DNA from: Legionella genomosp. 1
GTDB lineage: Bacteria; Pseudomonadota; Gammaproteobacteria; Legionellales; Legionellaceae
Length of the DNA stretch: 15,750 bases
Assembly (NCBI GenBank): GCA_945865355.1
Contig: CAMBDN010000034.1
Span: forward strand, 1-15,750
Direction of reading: 5' to 3'
Under the pieces are notes generated by a model. That model made no database searches and had not been told where the DNA came from. It saw only the letters and a program-made list of their open reading frames with translations. The position numbers were made by a program, and so were the translations under genes. This document shows, in pieces, positions 8,247 through 14,331 of the stretch. The stretch's first letter is position 1. Each line of letters opens with the position of its first letter.

Positions 8247-8291
8247 GATAATAATTATCTTAAGGTAATTTAACGAGAAAAACGGAGAACT

Positions 8292-8969
8292 ATGAATACA
8301 TTACTAACTCTAATTTCAGTGGCTATAATGGCCAATAATATGACCTCTGGCACAGCGATTTCTGCACGTCCTGCGTTTGACCTTAATACCGAAGTTCAGC
8401 ATTTAAGCCAAAAGGCGCCTCAGCTGAATAAAAAAGTTCTCAAACTAGCACTTGCTGCTTACCAAAAAGCATCTGTTAAAGGAGCAGTAAAAAAACCGGT
8501 TCTTACAGTAATTGATTATTCACTACCATCATCAAAACAACGCATGTGGATTTTTGATGTGCGTAAAGAGCGACTCCTCTACAATACATATGTTGCTCAC
8601 GGTCAAAACTCAGGCATGACCACACCCAATCACTTTTCAAACCAACCATCAAGCAAAGCAACAAGCTTGGGAACGTTTGTAACTCGTGACACCTACATGG
8701 GCTCTAAAGGCTACTCATTGAATTTACATGGATTAGAAAAGGGATTTAACGATAATGCCTACAATCGACGCGTAGTTATTCATGGTGCTTGGTATGTAGA
8801 ACCTGATTTTATCAAAAAAGCTGGGCGTGCGGGGCGTAGTTGGGGTTGCCCATCTATTGCTCAAACACTGGCTAAACCAGTCATTAATACAATTAAAGGT
8901 GGCTCAGTGGTATTTGCTTATTATCCCGACAGAAACTATCTGTCACACACTGGCTACGCTGTGGCATAA
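8292..8969 (+). CDS. Exported murein L,D-transpeptidase catalytic-domain family protein (YkuD_2 type)
   Basis: The 225-residue protein belongs to the YkuD-like family annotated as murein L,D-transpeptidase catalytic domain. The evidence is the block VVIHGAWYV (His164) followed by GRAGRSWGCPSI (Cys186), the His/Cys pair of this fold, with an earlier MWIFDVRKERLLYNTYVAHG strand region and LHGLEKGFND. Enzymes with this fold form or swap cross-links between peptidoglycan stem peptides, or attach proteins to them; the exact activity of this subfamily is uncertain. The N-terminus is hydrophobic with a plausible signal-peptidase site after ISA (residue 25), but it lacks a basic start, so export is likely rather than certain. 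GGAG at 8284-8287 is the ribosome binding site. It appears to be a single-gene unit with its own promoter and a strong terminator. Confidence 0.85.
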   Translation: MNTLLTLISVAIMANNMTSGTAISARPAFDLNTEVQHLSQKAPQLNKKVLKLALAAYQKASVKGAVKKPVLTVIDYSLPSSKQRMWIFDVRKERLLYNTYVAHGQNSGMTTPNHFSNQPSSKATSLGTFVTRDTYMGSKGYSLNLHGLEKGFNDNAYNRRVVIHGAWYVEPDFIKKAGRAGRSWGCPSIAQTLAKPVINTIKGGSVVFAYYPDRNYLSHTGYAVA

Positions 8970-8991
8970 GAAACAAGGCTGCCGAAATAAG

Positions 8992-9018
8992 AAAACCAGG
9001 GCCAAGGCCCTGGTTTTT
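8992..9018 (+). terminator. Strong intrinsic terminator after the transpeptidase gene
   Basis: AAAACCAGGGCC (8992-9003) pairs perfectly with GGCCCTGGTTTT (9006-9017), and the stem ends in a T-run to 9018. It lies 22 bp after the stop codon. Because the stem starts with an A-run it should also work on the minus strand. Confidence 0.93.
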
Positions 9019-9039
9019 CACAGTCTTCAAATCAGGACA

Positions 9040-9147
9040 TCAGTCCTGCGTTCTTCCATAAACATCAGTTCCGTCTGAATCAAAATCCCTTTGGGTGGCT
9101 TCTTTTCCTAAGAAGTCATGGTTAAATTTAGCAGTACAAATGCTCAT
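9040..9147 (-). CDS. Possible 35-residue small protein, unrecognised
   Basis: Inside the 74-codon minus-strand frame, an ATG at 9147 is preceded by AAGGTGG (9161-9155) with a 7-nt gap, a good ribosome binding site. The longer frame beginning at 9264 has none. The product would be 35 residues, starting MSICTAKFNHDF and ending GRTQD, polar and without a membrane segment. No similarity is recognised. The same bases take part in an inverted repeat, so this could equally be a structured RNA or chance. Confidence 0.15.
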   Translation of the reverse strand: MSICTAKFNHDFLGKEATQRDFDSDGTDVYGRTQD

Positions 9148-9315
9148 ATGCAAGCCACCTTGGCGAATTTTCCGTTTAAGCACCCAATGGCCATGAAAAA
9201 CAAAAGCCTTATAATTCAATTGGTTAAAAATAATTACGCATAAAAACTTCTGTTTAACAAACATATTCTTGATACAAATTGAGATATCTCTTGCCTTGAT
9301 TTAAGAAAAAGGTGG

Positions 9316-9345
9316 TCACGAGACCTAGGCTCCGTGGTTTTTTAG
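9316..9345 (+). terminator. Weak hairpin followed by a T-run
   Basis: CACGAG and CTCCGTG can pair with a single bulged C around an ACCTAGG loop, followed on the plus strand by GGTTTTTTAG. An A-run precedes it, so it might act in either direction. No annotated gene ends here, so it would suit a small RNA from the preceding 300 bp, or be fortuitous. Confidence 0.3.
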
Positions 9346-9497
9346 TACCGCGCCAGCGATTAGTTACTCTGCTGAACAAACAAGGGTAATGACATCAGTA
9401 ACTTTAAGTGGAATAAGTATAGAATTGTGTAAAGCTTTGAAAGCACCACGTAGATATGGTACTTTAGTTATGTTTTAACTGCTCATAGAGTACGAAC

Positions 9498-9863
9498 ATG
9501 GACCAGAAGCACGATATTGCAAAAAGAAATAAATTACTAACCATCGATTGGTTAATAGAAAACTTCCCCGCTGCCTTTTTCAAAAAGGGGAAACAAATTA
9601 AACCGCTCAAAATTGGAATTTTTGATGATATCATCGATTTTTACGAACGGCTGGAATCACCGCCTTTTAGCAAGAAAATCCTACGTGAAGGGTTAAATTA
9701 TTATAGCGCGTCACCCGCTTACCTCAGTTGCCAAAAAACTGATGCCGCGCGAGTCGATTTGTATGGCAACGAGGTCGATGTCGTTACTGAAGAACAAGCC
9801 AAATATGCCCACCAACGGTTTCAACAACGGTATGCAGATAAAAAAACTGTTCCGGGAATATAA
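9498..9863 (+). CDS. Minimal ProQ/FinO-domain RNA chaperone
   Basis: The 121-residue product is essentially a lone ProQ/FinO domain, which binds structured RNAs, notably intrinsic-terminator hairpins of small RNAs and mRNA 3' ends. Seen here are WLIENFPAAFF at residues 18-28, the hallmark PLKIGIFDDI at 36-45, then ILREGLNYYSASPAYL at 61-76 and ARVDLYGN at 84-91, matching the N-terminal domain of E. coli ProQ in order and spacing. The linker and C-terminal Tudor-like domain of enterobacterial ProQ are absent. Minimal single-domain forms are known from Neisseria and Legionella. The ribosome binding site is weak (AGAG, 7 nt before ATG). It is followed 3 nt later by the HAD gene, so the two are almost certainly co-transcribed. 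Which RNAs it binds cannot be read from here. Confidence 0.88.
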   Translation: MDQKHDIAKRNKLLTIDWLIENFPAAFFKKGKQIKPLKIGIFDDIIDFYERLESPPFSKKILREGLNYYSASPAYLSCQKTDAARVDLYGNEVDVVTEEQAKYAHQRFQQRYADKKTVPGI

Positions 9864-9866
9864 ACC

Positions 9867-10496
9867 ATGTACTTATTATTTGATTTTGATGGGACATTGG
9901 TAGATAGCTTCGATTGTGTCATGGAAAAAGCAATTTTATTATCGGAACAATTTCACTTTCAAAAATTAGATATTGTAGACATCGAGTCAATGCGGGAATT
10001 AACCTCTAAAGAACTGCTTAAAATTTTAAAAATTCCAATTTATAAAATACCTAAACTCATACATCATATGAGAAAACATTTACGCAAGGAAATGCCTAAT
10101 TTAGAGCCAGCGCCTCACATTCGCCCAGTCATAGAAGGACTTTATAACGCCCAATATTCTCTTGGAATTGTCAGCTCTAATTCTGTAGAGAATGTATCGA
10201 TTTGGCTGGAATCGCAACAGATGCGGCATTTTTTTAATTTCATTCATACCGAATCACATTATTTTTCAAAACGATATATCTTAAAAAAAACCCTTAAAAA
10301 CCATAAAATTGATAGCGCAAAGACCTATTATATCTGCGATGAAACACGAGATATTGAGGCAGCAACAAAAAATAAAATAAAATCTGTAGCAGTCACCTGG
10401 GGGTACAATTCCGAAAAGGCCCTTTTACAATACCACCCAGCCCATATTGCTAGACATCCAAATGACATATTACAAATTTGCGGCCTTCTACCCTAA
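9867..10496 (+). CDS. HAD-superfamily (subfamily IA) phosphatase, phosphoglycolate-phosphatase-like
   Basis: This 209-residue protein is a predicted cytoplasmic Mg-dependent hydrolase. Motif I is FDFDGTLVDS with nucleophile Asp6 and acid/base Asp8. A helical cap follows (about 15-85), then motif II SSNS at 103-106, a motif III Lys at about 140, and motif IV CDETRDIEAA with Asp158 and Asp162. This pattern is common in phosphoglycolate-phosphatase-like HAD proteins, but the substrate is not predictable. The start ATG 9867 lies 3 nt after the proQ stop, with GGGA 9 nt upstream, so translation may be coupled. The gene looks more AT-rich than its neighbours by eye. It ends 8 bp from the convergent ubiG with no terminator between. 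Confidence 0.85.
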   Translation: MYLLFDFDGTLVDSFDCVMEKAILLSEQFHFQKLDIVDIESMRELTSKELLKILKIPIYKIPKLIHHMRKHLRKEMPNLEPAPHIRPVIEGLYNAQYSLGIVSSNSVENVSIWLESQQMRHFFNFIHTESHYFSKRYILKKTLKNHKIDSAKTYYICDETRDIEAATKNKIKSVAVTWGYNSEKALLQYHPAHIARHPNDILQICGLLP

Positions 10497-10504
10497 GTGG
10501 TGAA

Positions 10505-11200
10505 TTATTGTTTCCTGCAGGCCAACAAATAATTAGCCTTGATTGAATCATTCAGAGAGGCTTCTCGCGTGAATGGATTATAGGCCATACCGACCATGCC
10601 AATGGTTTCTAAGCCTGCTAAACGAACCATGGCAGCTAGTTCACTGGGTTTGATAAATTTTTCATAATCATGCGTTTGACGAGGCAATAGACCTAAAACA
10701 TATTCGGCAGCAACAATAACACTTGCGTAAGCTTGTAACGTACGATTAATCGTCGACAAAAATAAATACCCACCCGTTTTTAGCAATCGAGCACTGTGCT
10801 CAATAACCAGTTGTGGGTCCAACACATGTTCTAACATTTCCATACACGTAACAACATCAAAAGAGCGGGTATTAAATGCTTCGATCGGTTGACATACGTA
10901 CTTGATTTTTAACTTACTCTCCTTAGCATGAGCTTTTGCGGTTAGAATAGCCTCTGGCTCAACATCTAAGCCAGTAACAATTGCGCCTTTAAAAGCCATC
11001 GCTTCCGAGAGAACGCCCCCTCCACAGCCCACATCTAAAACATGACAACCGGTCAATTCAGTATACTTTTGTATGAACGCTAAACGAGCCGGATTTATAT
11101 CATGTAGTGTTTTTAAAGGCCCTTCTGTATCCCACCATTGCAGAGAATGTTGAGCAAACTTCGCAACCTCCAATTCATCCACCGTTGTTTTTGTGCTCAT
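10505..11200 (-). CDS. ubiG: 3-demethylubiquinone-9 3-O-methyltransferase
   Basis: UbiG performs both O-methylations of ubiquinone biosynthesis with S-adenosylmethionine. The 231-residue length is typical. The N-terminal FAQHSLQWWDTEGPLKTLHDINPARLAFI block is characteristic of UbiG rather than other methyltransferases. The SAM-binding motif I is HVLDVGCGGGVLSEAMA (53-69), followed by LDVEPEAI, MEMLEHVLDP (motif II) and LFLSTINRT, then a C-terminal PRQTHDYEKFIKPSELAAM, all typical. Its ATG overlaps the stop of the upstream UDG-like gene in an ATGA arrangement (11200-11197), so translation is coupled and the two form one operon. It supplies ubiquinone, the electron acceptor for respiration and for proline dehydrogenase. 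Confidence 0.95.
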   Translation of the reverse strand: MSTKTTVDELEVAKFAQHSLQWWDTEGPLKTLHDINPARLAFIQKYTELTGCHVLDVGCGGGVLSEAMAFKGAIVTGLDVEPEAILTAKAHAKESKLKIKYVCQPIEAFNTRSFDVVTCMEMLEHVLDPQLVIEHSARLLKTGGYLFLSTINRTLQAYASVIVAAEYVLGLLPRQTHDYEKFIKPSELAAMVRLAGLETIGMVGMAYNPFTREASLNDSIKANYLLACRKQ

Positions 11201-11916
11201 TTGTTGCCCCTTGCAGCAAGAAGATCCATGGGTTTAAAAAAATTCACTACATCACGGTTAGTGATGAAACTAATATTATAAGGGTGTTCGGCTAAAAGAC
11301 CAGGCAATAACTTGGTTTGAGGTACTTGCTCGGCAATTCGTCCAAGCAATACCAACTTTAATGACGAATCATAGGCTGCCATCTGATTTAACAAATGATG
11401 TATAAATGGCCGCCATTGGCGTGCATGATAGGGAACTTCTTTTTCGCTATACACAAGCGAGGCATTCAGCAACAAAAATCCCTCACTCATCAATGCTGAG
11501 AATAGCTGTTCTGCATTTTGCAGGTATTGGCTTTTATCAAGCAGTGCAATAGCATTTTGGGAAAAATCAACTGACAAATCACCACGAGCAAATAATAACA
11601 TTTTAATGAAATTACGCAGTGACGTCGCACGATTTACTTGTTTGCTAAGGCCCGTTGTACTCCACAATGACTGGACTGAATCATCCCAAAATGCATAGCC
11701 ATTCGCTGACTGCGCTCTGGGATAAGGTGACTCTCCCAGCAAGATATAACGTGTCGATGAAAGAGGCAAACTAAATGCTGCAAACAACGATTTGATACCT
11801 GGCAACCACTGATCTGTTGTTTGCAATGTATCGAGATAGTTTACATCCATCATCTCAAGCGCTGAAACAAGGATCTCATGCCATTGAGGGTGAGTTTGCA
11901 AAACTAGATTTCGCAT
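11197..11916 (-). CDS. Divergent uracil-DNA glycosylase-superfamily protein
   Basis: The 239-residue product carries the skeleton of the uracil-DNA glycosylase fold. Motif A is YILLGESPYPRA (about 57-68), where family 1 enzymes have GQDPYH. FLLLNASLVY (about 147-156) corresponds to the uracil-binding LLLNTVLTV with its Asn. LVLLGRIAEQV and EHPYNISF (about 210-217) take the place of the HPSPLS motif and keep the His-Pro. The water-activating Asp of motif A is replaced by Ser, so classic uracil excision is doubtful; it may have another specificity or be a binding protein. The start is ATG 11916, because AAGGAG (11927-11922) lies 5 nt upstream; a GTG at 11922 overlaps that site. It is the first gene of an operon with ubiG, and its 3' end overlaps ubiG by 4 bp. 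Confidence 0.7.
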   Translation of the reverse strand: MRNLVLQTHPQWHEILVSALEMMDVNYLDTLQTTDQWLPGIKSLFAAFSLPLSSTRYILLGESPYPRAQSANGYAFWDDSVQSLWSTTGLSKQVNRATSLRNFIKMLLFARGDLSVDFSQNAIALLDKSQYLQNAEQLFSALMSEGFLLLNASLVYSEKEVPYHARQWRPFIHHLLNQMAAYDSSLKLVLLGRIAEQVPQTKLLPGLLAEHPYNISFITNRDVVNFFKPMDLLAARGNK

Positions 11917-11921
11917 GCACA

Positions 11922-11927
11922 CTCCTT
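11922..11927 (-). promoter_or_regulatory. Shine-Dalgarno site that fixes the UDG-like start
   Basis: AAGGAG on the minus strand precedes the ATG at 11916 by 5 nt. The open frame begins with a GTG that overlaps this site (11922), so the shorter reading is preferred. Confidence 0.7.
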
Positions 11928-12055
11928 AAAAAAATGCCATTATATACTTTATTTACAATTAAACTGGAGCTATAAATTGAGCTATAGATGAAACACGGGG
12001 AATTTTGTTGGAATGAGCTCGCAACCACACTGGAAAAATAATTGAGTAACAAACC
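11928..12055. promoter_or_regulatory. Divergent promoter region of the UDG-ubiG and M20-astA-astD operons
   Basis: A 128-bp AT-rich gap separates the two divergent operons. On the minus strand TATAAT (11944-11939) is a candidate -10 for the UDG-like gene, without a good -35. On the plus strand a TATAAA hexamer lies downstream of a TTTATT at 17-nt spacing, a weak candidate for the ast operon. No clear operator is seen. Confidence 0.35.
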
Positions 12056-13270
12056 ATGGATAAATTTGCATCGAACCTAATGCCATTCCTGCGCGCCAAC
12101 CACCAGACCATGGTGGCGCAATTACATCAATTTTGTGAAATCAACTCGTCTTCTGATAACTTACCCGGGTTGAGCTTGATGCATGATGCTCTTCGTAAAG
12201 CATTCTCACCCCTAACAGATACAATCGAATCGCGTGTTTTACCCTCAATTTCAACCATTGATATGTCTGGGAATCAGCTCCAACAAAACTGTGGAGATGT
12301 GCTTTTTCTTCGCAAACGACCCCATATTAAACACCGAATTCTATTAAGTGGTCACATGGATACCGTTTATAGTTCGAATCACCCCTTTCAGCAGTTAAAA
12401 TTCATCGATGATAATCGTGTCAATGGTCCTGGCGTGGCAGATATGAAAGGTGGTCTTGTTGTGATGCTACATGCATTATCTGCTTTCGAAAGTACGCCAT
12501 ATGCAGCCACGTTAGGTTGGGATGTCTTGATCAATGCCGATGAAGAAATGGGCTCCCCGGCCTCTGGCCCTTTATTTGCAGAACTCTCTGCAAATTACCA
12601 AGCAGCGCTTGTATACGAACCCACCATGACAGCACAAGGAACATTTGCTAAAAATCGCCGCGGTAGTGGAAAAATAACTTTAATTGCGACGGGTAAAGCC
12701 GCCCATGCTGGACGTGCTTTCGATGAAGGTCGTAATGCTATTTGCTTTCTTGCTGAAGCCATCACTGCCATTCATGCGCTAAATGGACAGCGTGAGGGTG
12801 TCACTATCAATGTTGGATTGATTTCAGGCGGTGAAGCGCTGAATGTCGTTCCAGATAAGGCGGTCACCAAATTGGATGTTCGTATTAGCCAACCCAGTGA
12901 CGAATTATGGGTGCGCGAACAACTCGCTACTATTGTTACCAAAATGACGTCTAAAGATTATACTCTAACAATACATGGCGGCTTTGGCCGTCCGGTTAAA
13001 CGTGTTAATACGGCAACAGAGCAATTATTTTCTCGAGTGCACCAAATTGGTAAGACGCTGGGCTTAATGATTGACTGGCAAGATAGTGGTGGCTGCTGCG
13101 ATGGAAATAACCTTGCCGCCGCAGGATTACCAGTCCTCGATACATTAGGGGTTCGTGGAGGTGATATCCATAGCAGCAATGAATTTATTCTGCTGGATAG
13201 CCTGGTTGAACGTGCTGCATTATCTGCATTGTTAATGGTGGAATTTGCACAAGAAGGGAAAAGCCTATGA
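12056..13270 (+). CDS. M20-family zinc metallohydrolase (carboxypeptidase G2-like) of the ast operon
   Basis: This 404-residue, probably cytoplasmic, dinuclear zinc hydrolase has all family ligands in order: His100 and Asp102 (SGHMDTV), bridging Asp129 (GPGVADMKGG), catalytic Glu163 and zinc ligand Glu164 (NADEEMGSP), Glu188 (VYEPT) and His372 (GGDIHSSNEF). The dimerisation lid lies at about 202-310 (RRGSGKITLIATGKAAHAG onward). The closest remembered type is glutamate carboxypeptidase G2, which releases C-terminal glutamate; the wider clan includes deacylases ArgE and DapE. Its stop overlaps the astA start by 4 bp (ATGA), so it belongs to the arginine succinyltransferase operon. That suggests, as inference only, hydrolysis of a succinylated or peptide-bound amino acid, for instance N-succinylglutamate. 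No strong ribosome binding site precedes ATG 12056. Confidence 0.82.
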   Translation: MDKFASNLMPFLRANHQTMVAQLHQFCEINSSSDNLPGLSLMHDALRKAFSPLTDTIESRVLPSISTIDMSGNQLQQNCGDVLFLRKRPHIKHRILLSGHMDTVYSSNHPFQQLKFIDDNRVNGPGVADMKGGLVVMLHALSAFESTPYAATLGWDVLINADEEMGSPASGPLFAELSANYQAALVYEPTMTAQGTFAKNRRGSGKITLIATGKAAHAGRAFDEGRNAICFLAEAITAIHALNGQREGVTINVGLISGGEALNVVPDKAVTKLDVRISQPSDELWVREQLATIVTKMTSKDYTLTIHGGFGRPVKRVNTATEQLFSRVHQIGKTLGLMIDWQDSGGCCDGNNLAAAGLPVLDTLGVRGGDIHSSNEFILLDSLVERAALSALLMVEFAQEGKSL

Positions 13271-14298
13271 CAATGATGCTATTTCGTAGCGCTCGTGAAT
13301 CGGATCTAGATGCCATACACCATTTAGCAGAGCATAGCGGTATCGGCATAACCACGCTACCTAAAGATATTACCCTACTCAAAAAACGCCTCGGTTGGTC
13401 GACTGCCTCATTTAACAAAGCAGTCGACGCACCGTTGTATGAATATTATCTGTTTGTGCTTGAATGTACTGAAAATCGCAGGATTGTTGGTACCTCAGCG
13501 ATTGAAGCGGCTATTGGACATGATGAGCCCTTCTATTCCTATAAACTGTCCAAACGGACGAGAGTTTGTCGCGAGCTGAACATCCGCAATGATTATGAAA
13601 TATTGAGCCTTGTTAATGACAATCAGGGACACAGTGAGATGTGTACCCTTTTTTTAGATCCAAACTACCGGAATAACAGCAATGGCCTCTTGCTTTCGAG
13701 GGCGCGTTTCTTATTTATCGCTCATCACCCTGAGCGCTTTGCATCGCATGTTATCGCTGACATGAGAGGGATTGCTGACGAAGAGGGTAACTCCCCTTTT
13801 TGGGAACAAATAGGACACCACTTTTTCAAGATGACGTTTGCTGAAGCGGATCGACTCACCTTGTCAACCAATAAACAATTTATCGCAGATTTAATGCCTA
13901 GACATCCGATTTATGTGAAATTATTAAGTCCCGAGGCGCAGGCTGTGATTGGTCAACCCCATCAATCGACAATGCCCGCTATGAAAATTTTATTGCAAGA
14001 GGGTTTTCGATACAGTAATTACATTGATATTTTTGATGCAGGGCCTACGATTGAAGCACTTCGTGATCAAATAAAAACAGTTTCTAGCAGCATACTTCTG
14101 ACGGTAAAAAATATTATTAATGAAGTCGATAGCAACCACTTTATCATTGCTAATACCCAACTTGACTTCCGCGCTACGGTGAGCCAAATTGTTATCAACG
14201 AGCAACAATGCTCTTGCATCATCGATGAAAAAACTGCAGAAATCCTACAGATAAAACCAGGTGATGTTGTACGCATTTCGCCATTGCATATCACCTAA
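13267..14298 (+). CDS. astA: Arginine N-succinyltransferase
   Basis: AstA catalyses the first step of the ammonia-producing arginine succinyltransferase pathway: arginine plus succinyl-CoA gives N2-succinylarginine. The 343-residue product is close to E. coli AstA in length and aligns with it from start to end: FRSARESDLDAIHHLAEHSG at the N-terminus, RELNIRNDYEILSLVND, the conserved SEMCTLFLDPNYRNNSNGLLLSRARF (about 123-148), ADMRGIADEEGNSPFWEQIG, LMPRHPIYVKLLSPEAQAVIGQPH (about 209-232) and EGFRYSNYIDIFDAGPTIE. Only the last 70 or so residues are divergent. The start ATG 13267 lies inside the M20 stop region and has AAGGG 8 nt upstream; ATGs at 13273 and 13276 are less well placed. It is followed 33 bp later by astD. 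Confidence 0.95.
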   Translation: MTMMLFRSARESDLDAIHHLAEHSGIGITTLPKDITLLKKRLGWSTASFNKAVDAPLYEYYLFVLECTENRRIVGTSAIEAAIGHDEPFYSYKLSKRTRVCRELNIRNDYEILSLVNDNQGHSEMCTLFLDPNYRNNSNGLLLSRARFLFIAHHPERFASHVIADMRGIADEEGNSPFWEQIGHHFFKMTFAEADRLTLSTNKQFIADLMPRHPIYVKLLSPEAQAVIGQPHQSTMPAMKILLQEGFRYSNYIDIFDAGPTIEALRDQIKTVSSSILLTVKNIINEVDSNHFIIANTQLDFRATVSQIVINEQQCSCIIDEKTAEILQIKPGDVVRISPLHIT

Positions 14299-14331
14299 TG
14301 GCTGACGCGTTTATTTGCAAAAAGGATCCTC

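Larger units (their letters stand above)
7718..8291. other. AT-rich divergent intergenic region between putA and the transpeptidase gene
   Basis: This stretch of about 570 bp contains no credible coding sequence on either strand; the longest frames are short and resemble nothing I recognise. It separates divergent genes, so it should hold both promoters. I see a good promoter only for the rightward gene (8189-8217). The middle part (about 8030-8110) is very AT-rich, with several TATAAT-like hexamers but no partner -35 at a proper distance. No tRNA, riboswitch or attachment site was recognised. Confidence 0.5.
9019..9497. other. Intergenic region with several inverted repeats; possible structured RNA or small gene
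   Basis: About 480 bp without an evident conserved gene. A hairpin CAGGAC-ATCA-GTCCTG lies at 9033-9048. An 8-bp inverted repeat, GGTGGCTT (9094-9101) and AAGCCACC (9152-9159), encloses a smaller one, CTTCT/AGAAG (9099-9103, 9111-9115). A ten-base palindrome, GAGATATCTC, lies at 9281-9290, and a terminator-like hairpin at about 9316-9341. On the minus strand an open frame of 74 codons (9264-9040) resembles no family I know. The right part (9345-9497) must contain the proQ promoter, but I see no convincing -35/-10 pair. Confidence 0.4.

Noticed and set aside
9574..9588. A perfect CCTTTTT-C-AAAAAGG palindrome that resembles the two intergenic repeats
   Set aside because: It lies inside the proQ coding sequence at residues 26-31, where AFFKKG fits the ProQ family pattern. 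Its arms are CC/GG, not CCCCC/GGGGG, so it is a chance feature of the codons.
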